Below, in pieces: positions 26,628 to 35,617 of a stretch of DNA of 64,000 bases (position 1 is its first letter; the number at the start of each line of letters is the position of its first letter). The stretch is from Sulfurimicrobium sp964384915 (lineage in GTDB: Bacteria > Pseudomonadota > Gammaproteobacteria > Burkholderiales > Sulfuricellaceae): assembly GCA_964384915.1 (NCBI GenBank), contig CAYLMA010000001.1:124001-188000 (forward strand), read 5' to 3'. Below the pieces are notes generated by a model. The model did not search any database and was not told the origin of the DNA. It was given only the letters and a program-made list of their open reading frames with translations. Position numbers and translations under genes: made by a program.

Positions 26628-27842
26628 ATGGCAGTCGCGAAAAGAGCAGCGGTAAAAGAATACAACTTCAGTTGGGAAGCCAAGGACAAAAAGGGCAAGA
26701 TTGTCAAGGGCGACATGGTGGCGGCGACCGAAACCGTCGTCAATGCCACGCTGCGCCGCCAGGGCCTGAACGTAATGCGCATCAAGAAGCAGCGCACGCG
26801 AGGCGGCAAGATCACCGACAAGGACATCACGCTTTTTACCCGCCAGCTTTCCACCATGATGAAAGCCGGCGTGCCGCTGCTGCAGTCGTTCGACATCGTG
26901 GGCAAGGGGCACAGCAACCCGGCGGTGCAAAAACTGCTGCTCGACATCAAGTCCGACATTTCCACCGGCAGCAGCATGAGCCAGGCATTCAAGAAATTCC
27001 CCATATATTTCGACGACCTCTACTGCAACCTGATCAATGCCGGCGAGCAGGCCGGCATTCTCGATACCATCCTCGACCGCCTGGCCACCTACAAGGAAAA
27101 AATCCAGGCCATCAAGGGCAAGATCAAGGCAGCCCTGTTTTACCCCGTCTCGATTATTGTCGTCGCCTTCGTGATCACCGCGGTGATCATGATTTTCGTG
27201 ATCCCGGCCTTCAAGGAGCTGTTCACCAGTTTCGGCGCCGACTTGCCGGCGCCAACACTGTTTATCATGGCCATCTCCGACTTCTTTGTCAGCTACTGGT
27301 ATCTGATTTTCGGCGGCCTCGGCGGCGGCTTATGGTTCTTCTTCTACACCTGGAGACGCTCGCGCGCCATGCAGGAAGTGATGGACAGGCTGTTTCTGAA
27401 ACTTCCGATTTTTGGCGCGGTAATCGAGAAGGCCACCATCGCCCGCTGGAGCCGCACCCTGGCCACCATGTTCGCTGCCGGCGTGCCGCTGGTGGAAGCC
27501 ATGGAGTCCGTGGCAGGCGCGGCCGGCAATATCGTTTACTACAACGCCACCAAGAAAATCCAGAGCGAGGTCAGCACCGGCACCAGCCTCACGGTGGCCA
27601 TGCAGAACACCAACCTGTTCCCCAATATGGTGTTGCAGATGGTCACCATAGGCGAGGAGTCCGGCTCGCTCGATTCCATGCTGAGCAAAGTCGCCGATTT
27701 TTACGAGGCGGAGGTGGACGATGCGGTGGAAGCGCTGGCCAGCCTGATGGAACCGATCATCATGGTGGTGCTCGGCACACTCATCGGCGGCATGGTAGTC
27801 GCCATGTATCTGCCGATCTTCAAAATGGGCCAAGTGGTTTAA
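26628..27842 (+). CDS. pilC: Type IV pilus inner membrane platform protein PilC
   Basis: The 404-residue protein carries two T2SF domains, each followed by membrane helices (near residues 170-195, 220-245 and 375-400). Motifs include LFTRQLSTMMKAGVPLLQSFD in the first domain and RWSRTLATMFAAGVPLVEAME in the second. It anchors PilB at the inner membrane. A hairpin lies between it and pilD. Confidence 0.96.
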   Translation: MAVAKRAAVKEYNFSWEAKDKKGKIVKGDMVAATETVVNATLRRQGLNVMRIKKQRTRGGKITDKDITLFTRQLSTMMKAGVPLLQSFDIVGKGHSNPAVQKLLLDIKSDISTGSSMSQAFKKFPIYFDDLYCNLINAGEQAGILDTILDRLATYKEKIQAIKGKIKAALFYPVSIIVVAFVITAVIMIFVIPAFKELFTSFGADLPAPTLFIMAISDFFVSYWYLIFGGLGGGLWFFFYTWRRSRAMQEVMDRLFLKLPIFGAVIEKATIARWSRTLATMFAAGVPLVEAMESVAGAAGNIVYYNATKKIQSEVSTGTSLTVAMQNTNLFPNMVLQMVTIGEESGSLDSMLSKVADFYEAEVDDAVEALASLMEPIIMVVLGTLIGGMVVAMYLPIFKMGQVV

Positions 27843-27847
27843 GCCAC

Positions 27848-27887
27848 GGGCGGGTTTAGTTTCCTCCAGAGGAAGCGAAACCCGCCC
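27848..27887 (+). terminator. Stem-loop in the pilC-pilD spacer
   Basis: GGGCGGGTTT (27848-27857) pairs exactly with AAACCCGCCC (27878-27887), with an inner TTCCTC/GAGGAA stem. No T-tract follows, so it may attenuate or stabilise the mRNA rather than end it. Confidence 0.65.
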
Positions 27888-27908
27888 ACCCAACCCTGGA
27901 ACCCCCTG

Positions 27909-28787
27909 ATGGAAATATTGCAACTCCTCCAAACCACCCCGCTGGTTTTCATAGCCCTGCTTGGCCTGCTTGGCCTGATGGTGGGCAGCTTCCTGAATGT
28001 CGCCATCCATCGCCTGCCCCGGATGATGGAGGCGGAGTGGCGCGAACAGTGCGCCTCGCTGGATGCCGACCCAACACAAGCCGCGGCGGCGCCAACCGGC
28101 CCGCGCTACAACCTGGTCGTCCCGCGCTCCGCCTGCCCCGCCTGCGGACATCAGATCCGGGCGCTGGAAAACATTCCCGTGCTGAGTTACCTGGCGCTGC
28201 GCGGCCGCTGTTCCCAGTGCAAAACCCGCATCAGCCCGCGCTACCCGCTCGTGGAAACACTGACGGGCGTGCTCAGCGCCTTTGTCGCATGGCATTTTGG
28301 CTTTGGCGCCGCGGCGCTGAGCGCGCTGGTGTTCGTATGGGCGCTGATTGCGCTGACCTTCATCGACTTCGATACCCACCTGCTGCCCGACAGCATCACC
28401 CAGCCGCTGCTCTGGCTTGGGCTGCTGGTCAATTTCGGCGGCACTTTTACCGGGCTCCAGTCCGCCGTCATCGGCGCGGTAGCCGGTTACCTCATCCTGT
28501 GGGGTGTTTACTGGCTGTTCAAGCTCACCACCGGCAAGGAAGGCATGGGCTTCGGCGATTTCAAGCTGCTTGCCGCCATCGGCGCCTGGCTGGGCTGGCA
28601 GGTTCTGCCGCTGACCATTCTGCTGTCCTCGCTGGTAGGGGCGGTGGTAGGCATCACACTCATCCTGTTCGCCGGACATGGCCGCCAGATCCCCATCCCC
28701 TTCGGCCCCTACCTCGCCGGCGGCGGTTTAATCGCGCTATTCTGGGGACAGTCCATTACGCAGGCCTATCTCGGGGTTGCATTCTGA
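27909..28787 (+). CDS. pilD: Prepilin peptidase/N-methyltransferase PilD
   Basis: PilD cleaves prepilin leaders and methylates the new N-terminus. The 292-residue product has the N-terminal GSFLNVAIHRLP motif, a cytoplasmic loop with two zinc CxxC pairs (CPACGHQ and CSQCKTR), and several TM helices containing the aspartyl protease pair (Asp in FIDFDTHLLPD and in GMGFGDFKLLA). It processes the two prepilins of this window. The coaE start lies two bases after its stop. Confidence 0.96.
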   Translation: MEILQLLQTTPLVFIALLGLLGLMVGSFLNVAIHRLPRMMEAEWREQCASLDADPTQAAAAPTGPRYNLVVPRSACPACGHQIRALENIPVLSYLALRGRCSQCKTRISPRYPLVETLTGVLSAFVAWHFGFGAAALSALVFVWALIALTFIDFDTHLLPDSITQPLLWLGLLVNFGGTFTGLQSAVIGAVAGYLILWGVYWLFKLTTGKEGMGFGDFKLLAAIGAWLGWQVLPLTILLSSLVGAVVGITLILFAGHGRQIPIPFGPYLAGGGLIALFWGQSITQAYLGVAF

Positions 28788-28789
28788 GC

Positions 28790-29395
28790 GTGCTGGCAAT
28801 TGGACTGACCGGCGGCATTGGTTGCGGCAAAAGCACTGTGGCGGAACTGTTCGCCGAACTGGGCGTTTCCATTATCGACACCGACCAGATCGCCCGCCGG
28901 CTCACCTCAGCAGGCCAACCCGCCCTGGCCGCCATCGCAAATAAATTCGGTACGGATTTTCTGCTCCCGGATGGCAACCTGAACCGCCCCCTCATGCGTC
29001 ATGCAATTTTTGCATCCCCCGAAGCCAAGGAAAAACTTGAAGCCATCCTCCACCCCCTGATCCGCGCAGAAGTCAGGCGCCGCCTCGCGCTGGCGCAATC
29101 CCCCTATGCCATGATTGCCGTGCCGCTATTACTGGAAACCGGGGCCTACCGGGAAATTGTGCAGCGGGTTCTGGTCGTGGATTGCAGCGAAGCACAGCAA
29201 GTGGAACGGGTCGTGGCGCGCAATGGCCTGGATGAAACCGAAGTCCGCGCCATCATGGCCCATCAGCTCAGCCGCCAGGAGCGGCTACGCCAAGCGGACG
29301 ACATCATAGACAATCACGGCAACCCCTCCTCACTGAGCTTGCAGGCGGAGCAGTTGCATCAGCGCTACCTGAAACTGGCAAACGCTCAGGGTTGA
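28790..29395 (+). CDS. coaE: Dephospho-CoA kinase
   Basis: CoaE phosphorylates dephospho-CoA in the last step of coenzyme A synthesis. The 201-residue product has the P-loop GLTGGIGCGKSTVAELF near the start, DTDQIARRL, and the LID-region basic residues (VVARNGLDETE, HQLSRQERLRQAD). The GTG at 28790 is chosen because it comes directly before the P-loop strand; no ATG is available. The pilD-coaE order is common in beta- and gammaproteobacteria. Confidence 0.95.
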   Translation: MLAIGLTGGIGCGKSTVAELFAELGVSIIDTDQIARRLTSAGQPALAAIANKFGTDFLLPDGNLNRPLMRHAIFASPEAKEKLEAILHPLIRAEVRRRLALAQSPYAMIAVPLLLETGAYREIVQRVLVVDCSEAQQVERVVARNGLDETEVRAIMAHQLSRQERLRQADDIIDNHGNPSSLSLQAEQLHQRYLKLANAQG

Positions 29396-30816
29396 GGCGG
29401 CTTACGCATCTCCTTTTCCAGTTCGCGCAACTGGCGCAGACGCGCCTCCGCCATCGAAAGCTGGTAGAAATCGCCGTCCCGGTTTTTTAGGGCAATCTGC
29501 AACTGCACGATCGCTTCGGCCAGACTACCCTGCAAGACATAAGCCTCCGCCAGTGCGCGGTGCTGCGGCACGATCTTGCCCAGCGCGGCATAGGCCTGGG
29601 CCTGAAGCATATACAGGCGGACATCGTTATCACGGTTTTTCAAGGCGCCGCTCACCAGATCGAGCGCTTCAGCGGCCGCGCCGGTTTGCAGCATGGTTTC
29701 GGCACAGCCATGGATCAGGGCACGGTGACCGGGAAAGCGTTTCAAACCGCCGCGGCAGGCATCGAGCGCCGCCCCAGGCTGCCTCGCCGCGATCCTGATC
29801 CGCATCGCCAGCACGTCGAACATGGGGTGCGGCCCCTGCTTGCGCGCCAAGGCCAACTCACGCTCTGCCCGGATGTAGTCCTTGCTGCGCAACAGCGCAC
29901 TGGCCAGGCCAAAATGCTGCGCGGCTTCATTTCTGTATTTCTTTTCCGCAAGCGCCACTTCAAACACCTTGATCGCATTCTGGGGCGAGCCTTCCTCGGC
30001 TTCCAGTTTTGCCCTCACCAGCTGGAAATCCAGACTGTCCGGCACCTGGCGGTAAGGCAGCGCCTCCACCCGGTTTTGCACATCTGCGATACGTTCGGTG
30101 GTCAGTGGGTGGGTACGCAAATACACCGGAGCATTGTTTTCATACAGGCGGCCATACTTCTGCATGCGCCCAAAAAAGTCGGCCATCGCGCGGGGGTCGA
30201 ACCCTGAGGCCCCCAGAATCTGGAGGCCGATGCGATCCGCCTCCCTCTCATGTTCACGCGTGTAATCGAGCTGGCTCTGGATACCGGTTGCCTGCGCCGT
30301 CGCCAGTGCGGCATTCGCCATCTGGGGATTGGAGCGGGCTGCCAGAATGGCCACCGCCAATGCGGCAAGCGTAGTCAATGTATTCTTCTGCGTCCCGGCG
30401 ATCACCCGCGCCAGATGGCGTTGGGTGACATGGGAAATCTCATGCGCCAGCACGCTGGCCAATTCTGATTCGCTCTGTGCCGAAAGAATCAGCCCGCTAT
30501 GCACGCCGATAAAACCGCCCGGCAACGCAAACGCATTAAGTGTATTGTCACGCAGCGCAAAAAACTCAAAGCTGCGGCCTGAATCCTGGCTGTTGGCAAT
30601 CAGCCGAGCGCCCAGTGCATTGAGATAATCCGTCACCTCGGCGTCTCCCATCAGGGAGCGGCCGGCACGGATATCCGCCATGATGGATTCGCCGATGCGC
30701 TGTTCCTGCAGGGAAGAAAATACTGCCTGAGAAGATTCGCCCAGATCGGGCAATTCACTGGCCAGAGCATGGGGGAGAAAGCCCCCTAGAAACAGCAGTA
30801 AATAAATCAATTTCAT
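29386..30816 (-). CDS. Periplasmic M48 metalloprotease with TPR repeats, BepA-like
   Basis: The 476-residue protein has a cleavable signal peptide (MKLIYLLLFLGGFLPHALA), an M48 protease domain with zinc motif HEISH (His125, His129) and a second ligand in EHEREADRIG, and a C-terminal TPR region from about residue 300. BepA-type proteins assist or degrade outer-membrane assembly intermediates such as LptD, which fits the lpt genes elsewhere in the window. The ATG at 30816 gives the signal peptide at the very N-terminus; the longer open frame is not needed. It converges on coaE with a 10-base overlap. Confidence 0.9.
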   Translation of the reverse strand: MKLIYLLLFLGGFLPHALASELPDLGESSQAVFSSLQEQRIGESIMADIRAGRSLMGDAEVTDYLNALGARLIANSQDSGRSFEFFALRDNTLNAFALPGGFIGVHSGLILSAQSESELASVLAHEISHVTQRHLARVIAGTQKNTLTTLAALAVAILAARSNPQMANAALATAQATGIQSQLDYTREHEREADRIGLQILGASGFDPRAMADFFGRMQKYGRLYENNAPVYLRTHPLTTERIADVQNRVEALPYRQVPDSLDFQLVRAKLEAEEGSPQNAIKVFEVALAEKKYRNEAAQHFGLASALLRSKDYIRAERELALARKQGPHPMFDVLAMRIRIAARQPGAALDACRGGLKRFPGHRALIHGCAETMLQTGAAAEALDLVSGALKNRDNDVRLYMLQAQAYAALGKIVPQHRALAEAYVLQGSLAEAIVQLQIALKNRDGDFYQLSMAEARLRQLRELEKEMRKPPQP

Positions 30817-30870
30817 GGTGCTATGATAGCCGCTCGCAGCATTAAGTTCATGAGTTAAAGAGGTGACGTA

Positions 30871-31353
30871 GTGAATCAACTGACACATTTCGATGCACAA
30901 GGGCAGGCTCACATGGTGGACGTGGGCGCCAAGGACGAAACCCGGCGCATCGCCCGTGCCGCGGGCAATATCCGGATGCAACCGGAAACCCTGCAGCTCA
31001 TCCTTTCCGGTAACGCAAAAAAGGGCGACGTCCTCGGCATCGCACGCATCGCCGCAATCCAGGGCGCGAAACGCACCGCAGACCTGATTCCCCTCTGCCA
31101 TCCGCTGGCGCTGACCAGAGTGGCCGCCGAATTCAATGTTGACCAGGCCGGCTCAACGATCGAATGCGAGGTGATCGCCGAAACCCTGGGGCGCACCGGG
31201 GTTGAAATGGAAGCGTTGACCGCTGTCAGCGCCGGTTTGCTGACCATCTACGATATGTGCAAGGCCGCAGACCGTGGCATGCAGATCGGCGCCATCCGCC
31301 TGCTGGAAAAGAAGGGCGGGAAATCCGGACACTGGACCCGAGAAACCGATTGA
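30871..31353 (+). CDS. moaC: Cyclic pyranopterin monophosphate synthase MoaC
   Basis: MoaC, with MoaA, makes cyclic pyranopterin monophosphate, the first molybdenum cofactor intermediate. The 160-residue product has MVDVGAKDETRRIARA, LIPLCHPLALTRV and the catalytic region VEMEALTAVSAGLLTIYDMCKA with the conserved Lys. It starts with GTG, preceded by GAGGTGA. It is divergent from the M48 protease gene. No other moa gene is in the window, but SoeA encoded 4 kb downstream needs this cofactor. Confidence 0.96.
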   Translation: MNQLTHFDAQGQAHMVDVGAKDETRRIARAAGNIRMQPETLQLILSGNAKKGDVLGIARIAAIQGAKRTADLIPLCHPLALTRVAAEFNVDQAGSTIECEVIAETLGRTGVEMEALTAVSAGLLTIYDMCKAADRGMQIGAIRLLEKKGGKSGHWTRETD

Positions 31354-31460
31354 TGCCACCGGGCAATCTGCTGAAGAACGGGGTTCTGCGGCTGCAAAAT
31401 ATTCATGGCCGGATACCGCTGAAGATAAGGTGGCGGATCCGAGCAACTCGCTCATCCCTT

Positions 31461-32105
31461 CTCAGCTGGGAAATGTCGAGCAGATTCTGACCGGTTGGGC
31501 GCGGTTCCGAAGTGCAGGGCGCGGGCATCGGCCTCATCATCGCGCGCCACATGATCGAGTTGATGGGTAGAGCAATTGGGGTGAAAAGCGAGGCAGGCCG
31601 GGGCAGCACATTCTGGATCGAACTCAACCTCGGCCATAGCCCGGCCCTCCCGGCGGCAGAGGGCCGGGGCACAGCCGGCGAGTCCGCATCGGAATCCAAG
31701 GTGCGCCGCTGCGTGTTGTATATCGAGGATAACCCCGCCAACCTCAAGCTGGTTGCCCAGATTCTCACCAAACGCATTGACTTTGACCTGATCACGGCCC
31801 ATACCGGCGAACCGGGACTACTACAGGCTCGCAAACACCAGCCCGAATTGATCATCTCGATATCAACCTGCCAGGCATGGACGGCATCGAACTACGCGCT
31901 CGGCTGCGCCTGTTCGAGGGAACCCGGAATATCCCGGTAATCGCCCTGTCAGCCAAAGCTCGGCCTCGCGATATCGAACGTGCGCTGCAGGCCGGCTTTC
32001 AGGACTATGTGACCAAACCGATTGAAATCGACAAATTACTCGCCGCAATTGATAAAGTGATTCAAAATAAAAACCTTCCTGATCTCGCCGGGGAAAAAAC
32101 CGCTA
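31461..32105 (+). pseudogene. Decayed hybrid histidine kinase/response regulator
   Basis: Frame 31503-31850 encodes the end of a HATPase domain (GAGIGLIIARHMIELMG, GRGSTFWIELNL) and the first half of a receiver (VLYIEDNPANLKLVAQIL). A missing T near 31852 (GATCATCTCGAT where ATT CTC would give IILDINLPG) shifts the frame; the rest of the receiver, including IPVIALSAKARPRDIE and VTKPIEID, continues in another frame past 31877. Just upstream, fragments such as CGG TTG GGC (RLG) sit in a third frame and a stop interrupts at 31488. The sensor, HisKA and start are gone. It abuts an intact HD-GYP regulator gene that starts at 32106. Confidence 0.85.
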
Positions 32106-33167
32106 ATGGACAGCCTGAAAACAGCAAAAATACTGATCGTAGACGATCAGGCGCCCAACGTCGTTCTGGTGGAAAAAATGCTGCGCGCGGATGGCTACTG
32201 CAACGTTTACTCCACCACCGATCCGCGCCAAGTGATCGAACTCTATGCCGAACATCACTTCGACCTGGTTTTGCTGGACCTCAACATGCCCTATCTCAAC
32301 GGCTTCGAAGTAATGCAAAAGCTCAACGAACTGGAACCCGGCAACTACGTGCCCGTGCTGGTGCTGACCGCCCAGCCTGACATGAAAACCCGGCTGCAGG
32401 CACTGGAATCCGGCGCACGCGATTTCCTTACCAAACCCTTCGACCGGCTGGAAGTATTGACCCGTATTCGCAACATGCTGGAAGTGCGCTTGATGCACAA
32501 ACAGATCCGCGACCAGAACCGGATTCTCGAGGAAAAAGTCCGTGAGCGCACCCGTGAGCTGGCCGATACGCGTTTCGAAATCATCCGCCGCCTCGGCCGC
32601 GCGGCGGAGTATCGCGACAACGAAACCGGGCTGCACATCATCCGCATGAGCAAATACTCTCAACTCCTGGGCCGCGCGGCAGGCATGAGCGAGGACGATG
32701 CCGAAATGCTGCTCAACGCCAGCCCGATGCATGACATCGGTAAAATCGGCATTCCCGACAGCATCCTGCTCAAGCCTGGAAAGCTCGACCCGGATCAATG
32801 GGAAATCATGAAAACCCACTCCGCGATCGGGGCGGAAATCCTTTCCGGCCACCCTTCCGAACTTATGACCATGGCCAGCCAGATTGCCCTCACCCACCAC
32901 GAGAAATGGGATGGCTCAGGCTACCCGAACGGCCTGAAAGGCGAGGAAATTCCGCTGGCGGGGCGTGTCGTCGCTGTTTGTGATGTTTTCGACGCGCTCA
33001 CCACTGCGCGCCCTTACAAAAAAGCCTGGCCGGTGGAAGACGCGATCGGCTATATCAACGAAAACTGCGGCAAGCACTTTGATCCCAGACTGGCGCAATT
33101 GTGTCCGGATGTCCTGCCTGCCATTCTGGAAATCCGCGAACGCTATGCGGAACCCGACGCCAGCTGA
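32106..33167 (+). CDS. Response regulator with HD-GYP phosphodiesterase domain (RpfG-like)
   Basis: The 353-residue protein has a receiver domain (residues 5-125, phospho-acceptor Asp in LVLLDLNMPY, Lys in LTKPF), a coiled linker, and an HD-GYP domain with HDIGKIGIPD and HHEKWDGSGYPNGLKGEEIP. HD-GYP domains hydrolyse c-di-GMP. Its kinase partner may have been the decayed hybrid kinase immediately upstream. A GGDEF regulator follows 14 bases later, pairing a predicted degrader with a predicted maker. Confidence 0.94.
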   Translation: MDSLKTAKILIVDDQAPNVVLVEKMLRADGYCNVYSTTDPRQVIELYAEHHFDLVLLDLNMPYLNGFEVMQKLNELEPGNYVPVLVLTAQPDMKTRLQALESGARDFLTKPFDRLEVLTRIRNMLEVRLMHKQIRDQNRILEEKVRERTRELADTRFEIIRRLGRAAEYRDNETGLHIIRMSKYSQLLGRAAGMSEDDAEMLLNASPMHDIGKIGIPDSILLKPGKLDPDQWEIMKTHSAIGAEILSGHPSELMTMASQIALTHHEKWDGSGYPNGLKGEEIPLAGRVVAVCDVFDALTTARPYKKAWPVEDAIGYINENCGKHFDPRLAQLCPDVLPAILEIRERYAEPDAS

Positions 33168-33181
33168 GAGACGCACAAACC

Positions 33182-34855
33182 ATGACCACAACCGAACCCG
33201 ACCTCGCCCAGCGCCTGCAATTGCTGCAGGACGAGTTCGCGCGGCAGCTACCGGAAAAACTCGCGCATCTCGAGACGACCTGGAGCGAAGTCAAGGGCGG
33301 CAATCTCAGCCTGTTACCCATGCTTCACCGGCTTGCGCACAGCCTGACCGGCGCAGGCGCCACTTTCGGCTTCATCGAATTAAGCCGCGCGTCGCGCTCG
33401 CTGGAACAGGCGCTTCAGGCGCGGCTTGCTGGCGGCGCCGGCATTAGCGAGACGCAAGCTTCACATATCGGCAAGCTGATACAGCATGTTCATGAGAGCA
33501 CCAAGCTGGCACCCAGCGCAGGAATGATCAACATGCTCAACACAGAGGATGTTCCGGCCAGCGCATCCCCTCTGCCGGAAGATGCCCGCCTGATTTACCT
33601 GATCGAGGACGATGCGCTGCTTGCCGAACACCTGTCCGCCCAGATCAGCCATTTCGGCTATACCGTGCGCATTTTTTCCCGCCCCGAAGAGGCGCGGAAA
33701 AATATCCAGCGGAAAGCGCCGGCTGCGATTATTTCTGATATTTCCTTTGCCGAGGGGGAAAAAGCCGGCATCGAATCCATGCTTGCCTTGCGCCATGCTG
33801 GTTACGCCCTGCCGCCCCTGATTTTCATCTCCTCGCGCAAAGACTTCCTGACACGCCTGGAAGCCATCCGGGCTGGAGGCCTGGCCTACATCCACAAACC
33901 GGCCGACATCGGCGGACTGATCGACAAGCTCGACAAACTGACCTCAACTGCCCGGCCAGAACCTTTCAGGGTGCTTATCGTTGAAGACACGGCTCTTCTG
34001 GCAGCGGTCTATGCCCAAACTCTGGAACAGGCAGGGATGGTTACGCGCAGGGTAAACGACCCGATGCAGGTAATGGAAACACTCGAGGATTTCAGCCCCG
34101 AGCTGATCCTGATGGACATCAACATGCCGGGGGCCAGCGGAGAGGAAGTCGCTCAGGTGCTGCGGCAACAGGAAATCCACGTCAGCGTGCCCATCGCCTT
34201 CCTCTCCGGAGAAACGGACAAGGGCAGGCAGCTTGCCGCCATGGGCCACGGAGGAGACGATTTCCTGGTCAAGCCGATCCAGCCGGAGCACTTGATTGCC
34301 TCTGTCACCAGCCGCATCGAACGCTACCGGATACTGCGCAATTTCATGGTGCGTGACAGCCTGACCGGGCTCTTGAACCATACCAAAACCAAGGAACAAC
34401 TGGATGTCGAAATCGAGCGCGCAAGACGCCAGAACCGCCCACTATCTTTCGCCATGATTGACCTCGACCACTTCAAACGCGTCAACGACACTTACGGCCA
34501 CCCAACTGGAGATAAAGTACTCAAAAGCCTGGCGCGGCTATTGCAGCAGCGCCTGCGCAAAGTGGACGTGATCGGCCGCTATGGCGGCGAAGAATTTGCC
34601 GTCATTCTCACCGACACCAGCGGCCCCGATGCAGTGCGCATCCTGGACAGCATCCGCAAGGATCTGGCGCAAATCCGCCAGCATGGCGAGAATACCGAAT
34701 TTAGCGTCACGTTCAGCTGCGGAGTCGCCTCTTATCCCGACTTCGCCACCCCTGAAGCCATCAATAGCGCAGCCGACAAAGCCCTGTACCGCGCCAAGCA
34801 TGATGGCCGCAACCGGGTGGTTCTGGCGGCATACAAGCTCAAGCAGAAAGATTAA
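33182..34855 (+). CDS. HPt-REC-REC-GGDEF diguanylate cyclase
   Basis: The 557-residue cytoplasmic protein has an N-terminal HPt domain (about 10-105; phospho-His in AHSLTGAGATFGF), a first receiver (about 138-255; IEDDALLAEHL, Asp in IISDIS, Lys in HKPAD), a second receiver (about 265-385; LIVEDTALL, Asp in ILMDINMPG, Lys in LVKPI), and a GGDEF domain with GGEEF near residue 470. An HPt and two receivers on one cyclase suggest an internal phosphorelay. The ATG at 33182 is used; the open frame upstream overlaps the previous gene. Confidence 0.92.
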   Translation: MTTTEPDLAQRLQLLQDEFARQLPEKLAHLETTWSEVKGGNLSLLPMLHRLAHSLTGAGATFGFIELSRASRSLEQALQARLAGGAGISETQASHIGKLIQHVHESTKLAPSAGMINMLNTEDVPASASPLPEDARLIYLIEDDALLAEHLSAQISHFGYTVRIFSRPEEARKNIQRKAPAAIISDISFAEGEKAGIESMLALRHAGYALPPLIFISSRKDFLTRLEAIRAGGLAYIHKPADIGGLIDKLDKLTSTARPEPFRVLIVEDTALLAAVYAQTLEQAGMVTRRVNDPMQVMETLEDFSPELILMDINMPGASGEEVAQVLRQQEIHVSVPIAFLSGETDKGRQLAAMGHGGDDFLVKPIQPEHLIASVTSRIERYRILRNFMVRDSLTGLLNHTKTKEQLDVEIERARRQNRPLSFAMIDLDHFKRVNDTYGHPTGDKVLKSLARLLQQRLRKVDVIGRYGGEEFAVILTDTSGPDAVRILDSIRKDLAQIRQHGENTEFSVTFSCGVASYPDFATPEAINSAADKALYRAKHDGRNRVVLAAYKLKQKD

Positions 34856-34866
34856 GGAGTACCGAC

Positions 34867-35268
34867 ATGTTTGAGTACATGTTTTTTGATGAGGAACTAC
34901 GCCAGCGTTTTGCATCTTATGCGCGCTCGCGGGGCGTTGAATGCTTTTTCCCTGAGGACGGCATGGGGCTCTTGGCCGCCACTTCCGAAGACATAAGCGA
35001 GGCAGTTTCCGATGAACTGGACAACTATTACGATGAATTGATGGAGGAGCAGGCCGACCGGGTCGATGCAACCGATGGCGAAGCGACCCATCAGGCTGCC
35101 GGCGTTCGCGTCACGCTCTCCGATGGAAGTCCCTGCATGATCAAACTCGAACCGTCTCTGGCCAACCGCCTGCTTGCCGCGTTTACACTCGAGGAAATGC
35201 AGGAGCTGGTCAACGCCATCGCCCGGAGTGTGGAAAACCCCGAAAACGGGCCGCTGTGCAAGCGCTGA
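34867..35268 (+). CDS. Conserved small acidic protein of unknown function
   Basis: The 133-residue product matches no family I recognise. It is acidic, mostly helical, without signal peptide or membrane segment; a short strand region (AAGVRVTLSDGSPCMIKLEP) lies in the middle. AAGGAGT, overlapping the stop of the cyclase gene, is a good ribosome binding site, so it is probably cotranslated with that gene. It may be a partner of the regulator, but nothing in the sequence proves this. Confidence 0.7.
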   Translation: MFEYMFFDEELRQRFASYARSRGVECFFPEDGMGLLAATSEDISEAVSDELDNYYDELMEEQADRVDATDGEATHQAAGVRVTLSDGSPCMIKLEPSLANRLLAAFTLEEMQELVNAIARSVENPENGPLCKR

Positions 35269-35419
35269 TCAAGGATTCAACAATTTAGATTAGGTCTACT
35301 TATTAACTGATTAAAAAATTCCAGTTGAGCATATACTGGTTTTCTTGATAAATTCGCATGACTTAGCAGGACTGTGCCATGCCCTTTCTGCCCGCCCCGA
35401 GGCTCTGCCACAGGGCCAC

Positions 35420-35552
35420 AATCAAATTCAATCCGCCTGCTTTCCCTGAAACGATGGAAGAGACTGCGTCCGGTGGCTGTTACCGGCGAGGGGAGGAATT
35501 TGATTTGGTAAATTAGAAAACGCTGTTTTATTAATAGACGAAAACGCCGTCT
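35420..35552 (+). promoter_or_regulatory. Possible structured leader of soeABC
   Basis: The 349-base spacer before soeA holds a candidate RNA fold. AATCAAATTC (35420-35429) pairs with GAATTTGATT (35496-35505), enclosing a TTTCC/GGAAG hairpin and the CCGGT (35470-35474)/ACCGG (35482-35486) hairpin, a three-way-junction shape. A further small hairpin, AGACG/CGTCT, is at 35536-35552. It does not match a riboswitch I can name. A weak -35/-10-like pair (TTGAGC near 35325, ATAAAT near 35348) lies upstream. No open frame of interest is present. Confidence 0.4.
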
Positions 35553-35617
35553 GAAACCTGTGGAAGCTATGAGACCCTGCCGTTCAAGGGGCTCGCAAAC
35601 TACTGAAAAGGCTCTTA

